From the IMG/VR virus record IMGVR_UViG_3300009370_000076, positions 1-37,552 of that record: 37,552 nucleotides of DNA. The stretch is one strand, 5' to 3'. A program made the position numbers and the translations under genes. Positions 6,885-16,200 of this stretch are shown here, piece after piece. Numbering within the stretch: position 1 is the first letter of the stretch; each line of letters begins with the position of its first letter. This stretch comes from a virus. The notes under the pieces are model-generated. The model was not told where the DNA came from, did no database searches, and was given only the letters and a program-made list of their open reading frames with translations.

Positions 6885-7400
6885 TTACTGCGTGTCAAGG
6901 ATTATTTTTGATCCTGCGCGAGCAACGACAATCGCATCAGCAATATCGTAGCAGTACTTCTGGACGTTACCGTGTCTGGTGTAAATTATTTCGAACTCTT
7001 CGCTTTCAATAAAATGTTCCATGACAACTTCCTTGGCTTTCTTACCTTTTGCAACCTTTATTCCGCACTTTGACCTTGCTGAAATGGGAGTCACATAGTT
7101 TGGTTCCATATCGAAGAGTTGATAGCACTGCCAGGATACTATTCCGTTAAACCTTTGGAGGACTGACATCGTTTTTGCCGTTGAGCCTCCTCTGCGGAAG
7201 AACATGAGGGCTTGCTCGATAAAGATGTGCTCGATATTGTGATTCTTCTTTATTTCTTTTAGGGAATCTTCTACTTTTTTTGCTTTTTCAAAGAAGTTTC
7301 CAACTTTTCGCAAGTCAATGTACTCCGTATGAACAATCTTGTTATCGTTCATAACGCATACTCCGACTATGCTTGTGCTTATGTCTAGTCCTAATATCAT
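6885..7400 (-). CDS. RuvC-like Holliday junction resolvase / RNase H-fold nuclease
   Basis: A 171-aa protein beginning MILGLDISTSIVGVCV. The RuvC-type acidic set is visible: D6 in GLDIST, E62 in FIEQAL, and D152/D155 in YDIADAIVVA. Length fits RuvC (about 170 aa). Such enzymes cut four-way DNA junctions; in phages they resolve replication branches before packaging. The ATG overlaps the stop of the tail gene 7397-8575 as ATGA, so it is translationally coupled to a virion gene, and primase and Mre11-Rad50 follow. The overall sequence is divergent from cellular RuvC, so another RNase H-fold role cannot be excluded. Confidence 0.85.
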   Translation of the reverse strand: MILGLDISTSIVGVCVMNDNKIVHTEYIDLRKVGNFFEKAKKVEDSLKEIKKNHNIEHIFIEQALMFFRRGGSTAKTMSVLQRFNGIVSWQCYQLFDMEPNYVTPISARSKCGIKVAKGKKAKEVVMEHFIESEEFEIIYTRHGNVQKYCYDIADAIVVARAGSKIILDTQ

Positions 7401-8575
7401 TGCAAGTCTAATTTTAACTTAAAAGTTAGGTCCCTGTCAAGTGTTTTTTTCACGGGCTTTGAAACCGTCGCTATCCCAATGAGGTTCCGGTCTGCATCGT
7501 AGATGCCAACTTTTGTTATATAAGTTGTCTTTTCGAAAGATCCTGTGGGGTCTGGATAGGGGCTTTTTACTGTATTTTTGATGGCTCGCTTCGTTTCATT
7601 AAAAACTGCCGAGTTGAACTCAAATTGACTCGACGAGGCCTCATATTTAATATATGTCGGATTATTTGAGTGATTAAGTTCTGCTTTTTCTGCATGTGCC
7701 AGCATTGTCAGTGTCTCAATGTAGTTGACTCCCTCAAAATCCATTCGATAATTCACATATGGGATAGCCGTACCGGATAAATCATTCATTCCGACTCCGT
7801 AGAACAGCCATGATGAAGGCATCGGGGACGTAGGATCTTCGAGATAGTTGCGATCGACTCCTGGACCTTCAAGGGCCCAGCTTCCCGTCAATAATAGGAA
7901 GCCCTCGTTATATAATGCGATTCCGGCGACCGAGCCGGATCCGGTGCTTCCGGAGGGGCCCACTTGAATTAACTCGCCATTTCTATTAATGTCTTGCAAT
8001 TCTCCGATCAAGGTACCAGAAACATAATATTTTAAGCTTATAGATCCATTTTCTTTGTTTATTGACGATCCATAAAAGATGGAGGGGATGGAAATAAGAT
8101 TTATTGTTTGAGTTGCCTTGTCTCCATAGGAAGAGCTAAATTGATATTGGGGACTCCAATAAGAATATGAACTCATTGCCGACTTGAGCGCGTTTATCCT
8201 CTCTCTACCAATAGATCCTATAATATAATTTCTACTTACACTAGCAGAGAGTGGATAAGACCCAGATAGGGTGTCACCGTACACGAAATCGCTGTTAAAA
8301 GAATTTGTTGAAATCGTTCGGAAGCTTGTAAGGGTGCCATCTTTCGTTATAAATGGATATATGAGGCCGGTTTGGGTTGCATTTCGATCGACATTAAGCT
8401 CAAAAAGGGATTTAAACCCGGTTGGTATATTTGGGACGCTCCCTGTGAAGGCTCCAGAAATTTCCGATGCATTTTGATAGTATACCTTTCCGCCATATAC
8501 ATCAAATTGATTTTTTGGAGAAGTTCTTATCGTATTGTGAAAAATGTCATTATCGCCAAATTTCTTAAGAGGCAT
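7397..8575 (-). CDS. Virion tail-periphery protein with C-terminal YITKVGIY module
   Basis: A 392-aa protein, rich in Ser, Gly, Tyr and Asn with short beta-like stretches, typical of phage fibre or baseplate-periphery proteins. It starts MPLKKFGDNDIFHNTIRTSP after a strong GGAGG eight bases upstream. The last 45 residues (YITKVGIYDADRNLIGIATV, then a Lys-rich turn and KLKLDL) match the end of the next protein upstream, 8592-9584, so the two appear to share a C-terminal domain. No enzyme motif or membrane segment is seen. Probably part of the tail assembly, given its place at the end of the structural run; the exact role is unknown. Confidence 0.75.
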   Translation of the reverse strand: MPLKKFGDNDIFHNTIRTSPKNQFDVYGGKVYYQNASEISGAFTGSVPNIPTGFKSLFELNVDRNATQTGLIYPFITKDGTLTSFRTISTNSFNSDFVYGDTLSGSYPLSASVSRNYIIGSIGRERINALKSAMSSYSYWSPQYQFSSSYGDKATQTINLISIPSIFYGSSINKENGSISLKYYVSGTLIGELQDINRNGELIQVGPSGSTGSGSVAGIALYNEGFLLLTGSWALEGPGVDRNYLEDPTSPMPSSWLFYGVGMNDLSGTAIPYVNYRMDFEGVNYIETLTMLAHAEKAELNHSNNPTYIKYEASSSQFEFNSAVFNETKRAIKNTVKSPYPDPTGSFEKTTYITKVGIYDADRNLIGIATVSKPVKKTLDRDLTFKLKLDLQ

Positions 8576-8591
8576 TCTTTAAACCTCCGAT

Positions 8592-9584
8592 TTAATAATC
8601 GAGCCTCACGCGGAAAATTAATTCGGTCGCGGGATCCTTTTTAAGAGGCTCGGACAATTTGGCGACTGCCAAAAGTTCGTTATCCGGAGAATAGAGGCCA
8701 ACAGTCGTGATATAAGTCGACGGTGGCTGATCTACATTATTATTCTTCACAATAATCTTGCTTTCCGATAGATATGTTTGGTTGGCGCTGTAGTTATATT
8801 CGTTATTTGCTGCGCGACAGAAGTAGATTGTTGAATTTAGTTCTGTGGTATTTTGGAAGTCATTGTCTTCCCAAACTTCTCTGACATTGTCGGCTACGCC
8901 AGTAATCGCTGTTGCGCCTTCCCAGTCAGCGGGAGACCAAACCGTTGTTGAGCCCGAGAACAAGTCCACAGAGGCTGTTAAAACAGCAACTCCCGCTTGA
9001 TAATAAATCAGACCTACGCCTGTTCCGGCTGTTGCAACAGATGATGTATAGAGAATTCCATATTCTCCGGCGGGCGAATTAACTCTGTAATCGTTATTCG
9101 CGCCGTAATCAGAAATTGTAATTTGAGAAGATCCACTATTTAAAACTAGAGTATAAGACTGCTTTTTAATCTCGTCTTTCACCAATAATCGTGAATAATT
9201 GACAAAAACACAAGCATCCATAAAATCTGTGGTTGTACTTACAAAATCACCGTCCGAATCGAACTTTCTAATTGAGCCGGTTTGGTCATATCCTACCAAA
9301 ATTTGGGCCATTTGATTATAAACATTCATCTTTTTGGCGTTCATATCAAAGGCCCCAGAAAGGTCAGAAGAATATCCATATGTGATGTCAAAAATGTGAT
9401 TTGCGGATGAACTCAAATAAGGATAGTCGTAAACACTCTCAAACATGCCGTGTGTATAAGTTTTAATGTTCTCGTCATTATAGGTACCCGATACAACAGA
9501 CCCTGTGATTGGAATTGCCTCATTTAGCAAAGTTCGTGTCATTGCGACATCGTTAGTTAGTAAAGTTTTAAATATTGTAGCCAT
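8592..9584 (-). CDS. Virion tail-periphery protein, C-terminal relative of 7397-8575
   Basis: A 330-aa protein beginning MATIFKTLLTNDVAMTRTLL, rich in Ser, Thr, Asn, Tyr and Val, beta-like, with no membrane segment. The C-terminal 45 residues (YITTVGLYSPDNELLAVAKL, then EPLKKDP and RVRLDY) match those of 7397-8575 closely, while the N-terminal parts are not obviously similar. The start has AAGGAT about six bases upstream and lies 30 bases after the preceding gene. The shared end suggests a common attachment or trimer-forming domain. A tail fibre or baseplate accessory protein is likely from context. Confidence 0.75.
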   Translation of the reverse strand: MATIFKTLLTNDVAMTRTLLNEAIPITGSVVSGTYNDENIKTYTHGMFESVYDYPYLSSSANHIFDITYGYSSDLSGAFDMNAKKMNVYNQMAQILVGYDQTGSIRKFDSDGDFVSTTTDFMDACVFVNYSRLLVKDEIKKQSYTLVLNSGSSQITISDYGANNDYRVNSPAGEYGILYTSSVATAGTGVGLIYYQAGVAVLTASVDLFSGSTTVWSPADWEGATAITGVADNVREVWEDNDFQNTTELNSTIYFCRAANNEYNYSANQTYLSESKIIVKNNNVDQPPSTYITTVGLYSPDNELLAVAKLSEPLKKDPATELIFRVRLDY

Positions 9585-9614
9585 TTTTTATCCTTTGATT
9601 CTTATTTCCGACAA

Positions 9615-10574
9615 TTATGTACACGAATTAGCTGGCGATTCGACGTTTCTCACATATCTAACTGGAATGTCTATTCGAAATCCCGTCGTAAGTCCAGTGA
9701 CTCTTATGATTGAGTCGATGAAGTAGAATTCTGTCACGCCGCCACCAGTTTCTCCATCAAATATACCACCCAAGCGCGTGAAAAAGCTGTTATTATTTTG
9801 TAAATTCGTGCTAACTTGCACCTGAAATTCCAAAATAGAACCTCTTGCTCCTGCTATTACCTGATTATCGCCCGTTGCTGTGCTATTGACAGTATTGTCT
9901 CTAACAAAATTTCTATTAACATTCATAGAAAGATAATAAGAAGCGATTTGGTCGTCATCAATAAAAGATGGTACGGCAAGTGTTGAACCCTTTTTATCAA
10001 TAATCTGCCCGAATCTCGAATCCATTTCAATCAAATATTGATTTTCATAAAATTCACTTGATGGAAGGCCGGTTGATGGGTTGACCTCAACATTATCAAT
10101 TCCCTGGTCTATTCTGACCCAGGAGGCCGGATTTGAGGGATTGTACCCACGGAGGACTCCGTTTTCATTCAAGACCCATCCTGCGTTGTCGTCGCCAAGA
10201 GCACAAGCTGTGTCCTTATCGGAGGCAACGAGAAAGGTGTTAAAAGTGTTATTATATGAATTTCCTGATGTTAAGTTATTGATTTTCATTGTGGGCAAAT
10301 ATAAGTGAGTTTGATTATTCGTATATGTTTGCAGAAAAGAATGCATCTGTGATGTGTTGTTCGTAAACGCTTCCAGAACGGGGGTTTGTAGGATTTGTAA
10401 ATCTTTTTCTCCCTCCGGTTGGGCCCCATCATAGGTGCCATAATTAATTTCATCGTCTCCCAACGCAAATTTTACAATCCTAAAAGATCCATCCCCTCGT
10501 GCAAGTCTTTTTCTGCCGGTGTCGGTCAAGACGGCGTCCAAGATGATGTCTCCGCTATTGTCCAAAAAAGCCAT
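9615..10574 (-). CDS. Virion protein with N-terminal ILDAVLTDTGRKRLARG module
   Basis: A 319-aa protein. Its first 50 residues (MAFLDNSGDIILDAVLTDTG, then RLARG and KFALGDDEINY) form a short module I associate with tail proteins of marine T4-like phages. A diverged copy opens the protein at 17100-18095. The rest is beta-rich with Asn and Ser, ending in a strand pattern (IRVTGLTTGFRIDIPVRYVR). The ATG at 10574 follows GAGAGAGGAGAGA, and the 45-base gap before it holds the conserved element at 10593-10608, so a transcript may begin here. Virion tail role inferred from module and neighbours. Confidence 0.78.
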   Translation of the reverse strand: MAFLDNSGDIILDAVLTDTGRKRLARGDGSFRIVKFALGDDEINYGTYDGAQPEGEKDLQILQTPVLEAFTNNTSQMHSFLQTYTNNQTHLYLPTMKINNLTSGNSYNNTFNTFLVASDKDTACALGDDNAGWVLNENGVLRGYNPSNPASWVRIDQGIDNVEVNPSTGLPSSEFYENQYLIEMDSRFGQIIDKKGSTLAVPSFIDDDQIASYYLSMNVNRNFVRDNTVNSTATGDNQVIAGARGSILEFQVQVSTNLQNNNSFFTRLGGIFDGETGGGVTEFYFIDSIIRVTGLTTGFRIDIPVRYVRNVESPANSCT

Positions 10575-10592
10575 AAGTATTCTCTCCTCTCT

Positions 10593-10608
10593 CTATAAAT
10601 AGTATTAT
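10593..10608 (-). promoter_or_regulatory. Conserved element upstream of 9615-10574 (possible promoter)
   Basis: The plus-strand CTATAAATAGTATTAT is identical over 16 bases to 2760-2775. In the coding direction it reads ATAATACTATTTATAG, ends 18 bases before the ATG and is followed by a purine-rich ribosome-binding site. A TATAAT also overlaps its upstream edge in the coding direction, so an ordinary sigma-70 -10 box is an alternative reading. Confidence 0.45.
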
Positions 10609-10619
10609 AATAATTAAAG

Positions 10620-13211
10620 TTACAAATCATTTTCTACTTTAAAAGTAACATTTAAATCAAGTTTTTTGCCAGTATGCTTGGAAATCAGGCGAATTTTAAA
10701 AGTTTGGCCGTATGACGAATTTCCAAATAACTTGGGAGATATCGTCCCCAAAGTAATATCCGCCTCTTTTCCGAGGGCGCTATTGACGACTAGTCCAGAT
10801 TCCGCGATTAAATTTGAGCCATTGTAATCCAAAGAAGTCTGTGCGAGGGTTGGGATTAGTTGTAGAAATTTCTTAAACTTCTTTGTCTTCATCCTTGGCT
10901 TTTCGTGGGGCTTCATTTCGATCACTTCAACTAGTGGATAAATTGCCCCAGAATCATTCACCATCTGAACTTTATAAATTGGCGATGGATAAGATCTATG
11001 ATTGTGAATATCAACGGACCTTATCATGTAGTAATATTCCTTGTTTGGGGTAACAGCATCCATATGGGACGTATCCCAAGAGTAAATCGTATTAAAAGAA
11101 TCTCTCTGGAGCGTTGATATTGTTGTTCTTAAATTATTTGAGAAATCATCATAAGAAGTTGGCATCATTTCCATTCTATAGATTTCAAAGGCGGCTGTTT
11201 CATCATCTGTTTTATATGTTATCAGAGATTCTGCCGGTAAGCCTCTTGCCAATCGCAATGAATCTATAAAATCAGAATCTTCTGAATTTAGAATGACTGG
11301 TTTATTTTTATACTCACCTATTTGAGCTTGCATATTGACAGTTATTTTGTTATCTATCCCTATGTAAGAAGTAAATTTAACGTCAGGAATCATCGGAGGG
11401 TCATCAAGAATAAAGCCACTAAAACTAAACAATTCCGTTTTTATTAATTCCACCGTTGGCTCTGTGATTACATCAATTTGAAAATATTCTTTGGCAGAAT
11501 CGGCACTTGTTGTACCACCAGCACTGCCCGCTGTTCCGCCACCGTAATCAGAACTATCTTCTCCCTCACTTATGGGGGCTGCGTCGGAGTCATCTACACT
11601 CTCGGCAGAGGCCTCTGTGTCGTCTGTTTTCCCGAAACCATAGATATGACCCCCGCCAAAGGTTCCGGGTTTCGATCCATCTGTTTCTGTATCTGTGGGG
11701 GGTTTATAAGTTGCCATTCCTCCACCGCCAATATTTGCGCTTGGACCTCCGGATGTCGGGGTCCCAGTAACGAGATCTGCGATGCCGCCAATATTTGGGC
11801 CTGCTGTCAGTATTTCTATCGGAAAACTCGAAGTATATGTGTCCGTATCATAATAATACTTTGTGCCGATGACCGCACTAAAGGCGTGAACTTTATAAGT
11901 ATATTCTTTATTGTATTTTACTTGTGTGTCGACATATTCAATTGGGTCTGCCTGATCGATATTCGGAATCCAAATGTTTTGAATTGGCCTTGGAGCGTCG
12001 GGAGAGGTGTATTTTTCCACTAGATAAAAGACTATCTCTGAATAGCTTTTGTCACCTCTGTTAATATCGCTGAATGATCTCAAATTATCCATTATCAAAT
12101 CTTTGACTCTTCCCAAAAATATGGCTGAGGATAACACTTCTTGTAGGGCGCCTGCGGTACCTTTTGCCAAGTTTATTGATTTATTGTCTGGGCCCAAATA
12201 AATTTGATTACTAACTGGTGAAATCTCTGTTAGGGAACTAATAACATCAGAAACATCTCTTGCCCAAGCTAACATATCCAAAGAATCAAGAGTAACCTCC
12301 TCGGCGCCGGAGCCACCCCTCGTTGCTGCCGTTGGATTGACCACCCTCTCCACCATTTGGTATGAATATCCGTTTAGGACTGTTGGACCCACATGTTGAA
12401 TATCTTTGCGCCTACTCATCAAATCTATCAGCGTTAGATCAAGATTTGAGCTATCAAGAGCGTCGTGAAAGCCCGTCATTCTTGAGACTGCTGCGTTGTA
12501 GGGACTTAACTTAACTTCTAGTGGGAAAACTTTGTCGAAACCATTTATTCTCTCCATCTCTTCGTAATTGTCCATGGAAACCATTACATTTTCGTATCTA
12601 TCGTCAGGAGACGGAATATTATTCGCGTAATCGTCAAAATAAGAATCTTGTGGTGGGTCGCCGCCCACCTTTATAACTTCATAAAAGTTAGGAAGAGACA
12701 ATTCGGAAACAGATGGCGGAGAGATCGCGTCTTCAAATCTCTTTTCTAAAAAATTAATAAGGAATTCCTCCTTTACTTCATTTATTCCCATAGATGGATC
12801 GGAGGTAGTTGAAAAATCTTTCGTGACAATAGGACTATAAGTTTGAAAAACAGTGTCCTTATCTGCTGTTGAAATAGAGTTGTGGCTGTCGAAATAAGGA
12901 ATAAATCTAGATTTTACATAATCTTCAAAAGTTGTAACGGAAGAGGTATTAGTGGTTGTACCCGTAGATATATCAATCAGACTTTGCTGAGCCATGTCAA
13001 ATGCTGCCTGCTTAATTACCTTTATTGTCTGCCTTTTTTTGTAAAAATTATCTGGCGATAGTTCGCGGATCGGTGTTGAATATTGTGGACGCATAAGATT
13101 AGGCTGGCCGAAAAAATCTAGTGCAAAATCGTCGAGAGTCCAATAGGAATTGAGATCTCGCCGGAGCGGGTCATTAACGTCTAAAATATAAGTCTTTGTT
13201 TTGTCTGACAT
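10620..13211 (-). CDS. Large virion protein with Fn3-like regions and Gly/Ser linker
   Basis: An 863-aa protein. Two stretches look like the end of fibronectin type III folds: VKYNKEYTYKVHAFSAV near 425-440 and NKEYYYMIRSVDIHNHRSYP near 720-740. Between them, about 477-570, lies a low-complexity Gly/Ser/Asp/Thr linker. The N-terminal 300 residues are mixed and without a recognised fold. The C-terminus (GQTFKIRLISKHTGKKLDLN) is beta-like. The ATG at 13211 comes 3 bases after the stop of the 1275-aa gene. Fn3 domains are common in phage tail and baseplate surface proteins; a tail surface or connector role fits. Confidence 0.75.
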   Translation of the reverse strand: MSDKTKTYILDVNDPLRRDLNSYWTLDDFALDFFGQPNLMRPQYSTPIRELSPDNFYKKRQTIKVIKQAAFDMAQQSLIDISTGTTTNTSSVTTFEDYVKSRFIPYFDSHNSISTADKDTVFQTYSPIVTKDFSTTSDPSMGINEVKEEFLINFLEKRFEDAISPPSVSELSLPNFYEVIKVGGDPPQDSYFDDYANNIPSPDDRYENVMVSMDNYEEMERINGFDKVFPLEVKLSPYNAAVSRMTGFHDALDSSNLDLTLIDLMSRRKDIQHVGPTVLNGYSYQMVERVVNPTAATRGGSGAEEVTLDSLDMLAWARDVSDVISSLTEISPVSNQIYLGPDNKSINLAKGTAGALQEVLSSAIFLGRVKDLIMDNLRSFSDINRGDKSYSEIVFYLVEKYTSPDAPRPIQNIWIPNIDQADPIEYVDTQVKYNKEYTYKVHAFSAVIGTKYYYDTDTYTSSFPIEILTAGPNIGGIADLVTGTPTSGGPSANIGGGGMATYKPPTDTETDGSKPGTFGGGHIYGFGKTDDTEASAESVDDSDAAPISEGEDSSDYGGGTAGSAGGTTSADSAKEYFQIDVITEPTVELIKTELFSFSGFILDDPPMIPDVKFTSYIGIDNKITVNMQAQIGEYKNKPVILNSEDSDFIDSLRLARGLPAESLITYKTDDETAAFEIYRMEMMPTSYDDFSNNLRTTISTLQRDSFNTIYSWDTSHMDAVTPNKEYYYMIRSVDIHNHRSYPSPIYKVQMVNDSGAIYPLVEVIEMKPHEKPRMKTKKFKKFLQLIPTLAQTSLDYNGSNLIAESGLVVNSALGKEADITLGTISPKLFGNSSYGQTFKIRLISKHTGKKLDLNVTFKVENDL

Positions 13212-13214
13212 ATT

Positions 13215-16200
13215 TTATATTTTCCCCTTTTTTGCCATATATAAAGATCTTAGCGCTTCTGGTGGTATATTTTTCTCTCTCATAACACTCTCAAGTCTAT
13301 CCCTCCTTGGGGTGCCTGTATCCCTCCTTGATGTGTTTGTTTGTCTTTGTCGAAGACTTCGAGCTTCACTAACCAAAGTATTTTCGTCTTTTGTTATTAA
13401 AAAATAAACATTAGTCTCCACCATCTGGAGTCCCGGAGGAGCGTCTGGGTCCGACTCTATTCTGCATAAAAGAATATCATTAGAATTATTCTTGCTTCTC
13501 AAGCTACTCATAACTTGGTCCCAGCTTGTTGGAGATTTAAAAATTGGTCGCTTAATCATAAAGTCGCCAGAACTATCTTTTTCATATCCCATAAAAATAG
13601 TTACTCTTGCCATCATTCCATAAATAATTTTTTGTCTTGCAGAACCATAAGTCGAAGAATCTTTTTGGCTTTGTTTCTTTTTCGTCTTAAATATATCTTT
13701 CAACATAGAGGGATTCCCGTCTGCTCTTTTAAAAACTTGACTTAAAGATCCATTATCTGCGAACATGTTCATTAGTGTTTGTGTTAGGGCTTGCCCATCT
13801 GATTCGTTTTTGCATCGAGCAACATCGGCTGATCCATCTCCGGCGGAGTCGCCAGGGCCACACCTACTATCCTGCGAGTCTTTAGACCCGGTAGATTGCC
13901 TGTCATTTTTACCCAGAATCTCAGAAACGGGAACAGCCGGTTTTCCCGTATCTTGCCCCTTTGTTAAAGACTCCTGAACAGACATTGGAGTTTTAGATTC
14001 AAGTATTTCCACACCTGCTGTGGCCACCACCCCGTTAATGATACTCTGATTTTTGCCTATTGTTGTGGACTCGGTCGAAGCAGCAATAACAGTATTCTGA
14101 AAGTTTGTGAATTCTTTTTCTTCCGGCATTGAATCGGCCGTTATCAAAAGCTTTGTTCCGCTCTTGTTGTCTATAACTGTGGGGGTTACGATAAGCATGT
14201 CCTCCGCCACAGTATTTTTGCCTAGTGATTCTGTAGGAGCGTCATTATCCTGCTTGTCGGACTTGAATTTCTTTTTTAGTTTTTGTCTTTCTGAATTTTT
14301 GTTTTCTCTTAATTTCTTTTTCTGTTTTTTCCTTTTTGACCCCGAAGTATCTTCTAAATCCTGCTCCCTACTCTCTTCGAGGTCGGCGCGTGCATCCGAT
14401 TCGGCCCGAGCTTTCGCCCTAGCTTTCGCCCTAGCTTTCGCTGCTCGATCCGAAGCCGCTTCGGATTCCTCCTCATCTGCTTCCGACGCTGCTGTTTCGG
14501 CTGCGATCGCTTCTGCCTCAGCCTGGGCAGCTTCCTGTTGCAAGCGATTCAGCTCTTCTTGATTTATCGTATCGTCCAAAGATTCTTCGTCTTCCACCTT
14601 TATATCATATTCGGCAGCAGGCATCGCATTAAAGCCGGCATCTCCAGCTTCGACAGACAGGGCGCCCACATCAAGAGCATCGATGGATGTGCCCCCATCC
14701 ACCACCGTTTCATAGCCACCAGAATTAGAGCCGGGAGGGACAGTCCCCAGGGAATTCTTAAATCCAATATAATCTAGCGCCGGGAAAGAGGAAAGTCGGG
14801 CGTCAAAGATTTCAATAAAATAATCTTCCAAATTTAAAACAGATACTTTTGAATTTTTAGACACTCCGCGACTCCTTGTTGATAAATTAACTTCCTCAAC
14901 TTGGGCGCTTGATCCCATCATAATTCTTATCTTCTGTGTTATCATATCAAGGATTCCAATAACCTGCAAAATAGATTCGGAGGTTGCCAGCCTTGGATCC
15001 AAGAGACTTCTTAGTGAAAATCTTGCAGCCTTTTCATCAAAAAGATCTACAAAGTCTATTGAGACACTGCTTTCACTTGTCTTTTTCCCAAGGTCTATAG
15101 ATAGGGAGGCCGGCCCACGTTCGAACTTATCATCAAATTTGCTGTCCGCCTGTTGGTTAAAGCTTGCAAAAGAGAGGCCGCCAGGATTTGTCGGCTCTGG
15201 ATCGCGAGGGGAGGAAATTGCTGCTGGTGTTTGAATGACTTGCGTATCTTGAATGTTTCTTGATTTTGTTGTGTAAGAAAAGTCTGAAATCGATTCCATT
15301 GTGTCGACTAAATATTCTGGAACAATTTCCCACGGGTATAGTGTTTCTCTTTGTTCTAGATTTCCTACGAGAAATCCCAATTCAGTTCTTAGGCTGTTTA
15401 TCTCTGACTTTATTGAAAAAGAGTCTCTATTAAAATTCCCGCTTCGAAGTGTTCGAGGCGATCGCCTTCTTCTGGGGGCACGGCTTGAGAAAATAATATC
15501 ATAATAATCCACCACTCCCCCTATTGTTTGATAGCTTTTTTCTGGAATTTGTTTTAGATCATAATATCCCTTCAGATATGTCCTAAGAGTTCTTAATCTC
15601 TTCAGTCGTTCGTTCAAAAATCGGATTGAACCATCTTCCATTTCAATTTGAACGCCGTATTGATAGGCACCGTTTTGAAGGTTGCTGGCTGATTTATCCG
15701 TCACGGCGATGGTTCTAGTGCGTTTTGGTGAATTCTTAAGCGATTGAATTTCCATTATACTGCCGACTGCTTGACTTTTTTCAGTACCCCTTCCAGTACC
15801 GGGCGAGAAAAGTGTAGTTTTTTTAAGAATATTATTATTTTCAGGATTTGAAGCAGTTTCTGCAATTACTTGTATTTCGGGATTTGTCTCGCTGCTATTG
15901 ATTCCCAAAGAAACAGAAGAAAGCCTGTTATATCCTCTAACAGTCTCGACTTTTCTTCTTATAATTTTTAAATTGGTAATTGGAGAGTAGTTAAAAATTT
16001 TCTTTTTTGTCTCTTCTGGTACAAATGGATTTGTTAGAATTTTTCCAAACTTACTCTCCTTAATCAACGCGCGAGGGAAATCAAATTCAAACATAAATCT
16101 ACAATTGTTGTGCATATCTCTTGTTAAAAATGCATTTGAAATATAGGCATCTGGATTTTCTATAGAATTGTCAAAATTGTCTTTGCCCTTGATCGTTATG

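Noticed and set aside
11478-12023. Plus-strand open frame of 181 codons rich in Cys and Ile
   Set aside because: Antisense of the Gly/Ser linker and Fn3 region of the 863-aa protein; no plausible gene features.
14107-14562. Plus-strand open frame of 151 codons, Ser/Ala/Phe-rich
   Set aside because: Antisense image of the low-complexity Lys/Glu/Ala coiled coil in the 1275-aa protein; composition is explained by that, and the strand carries no other genes.
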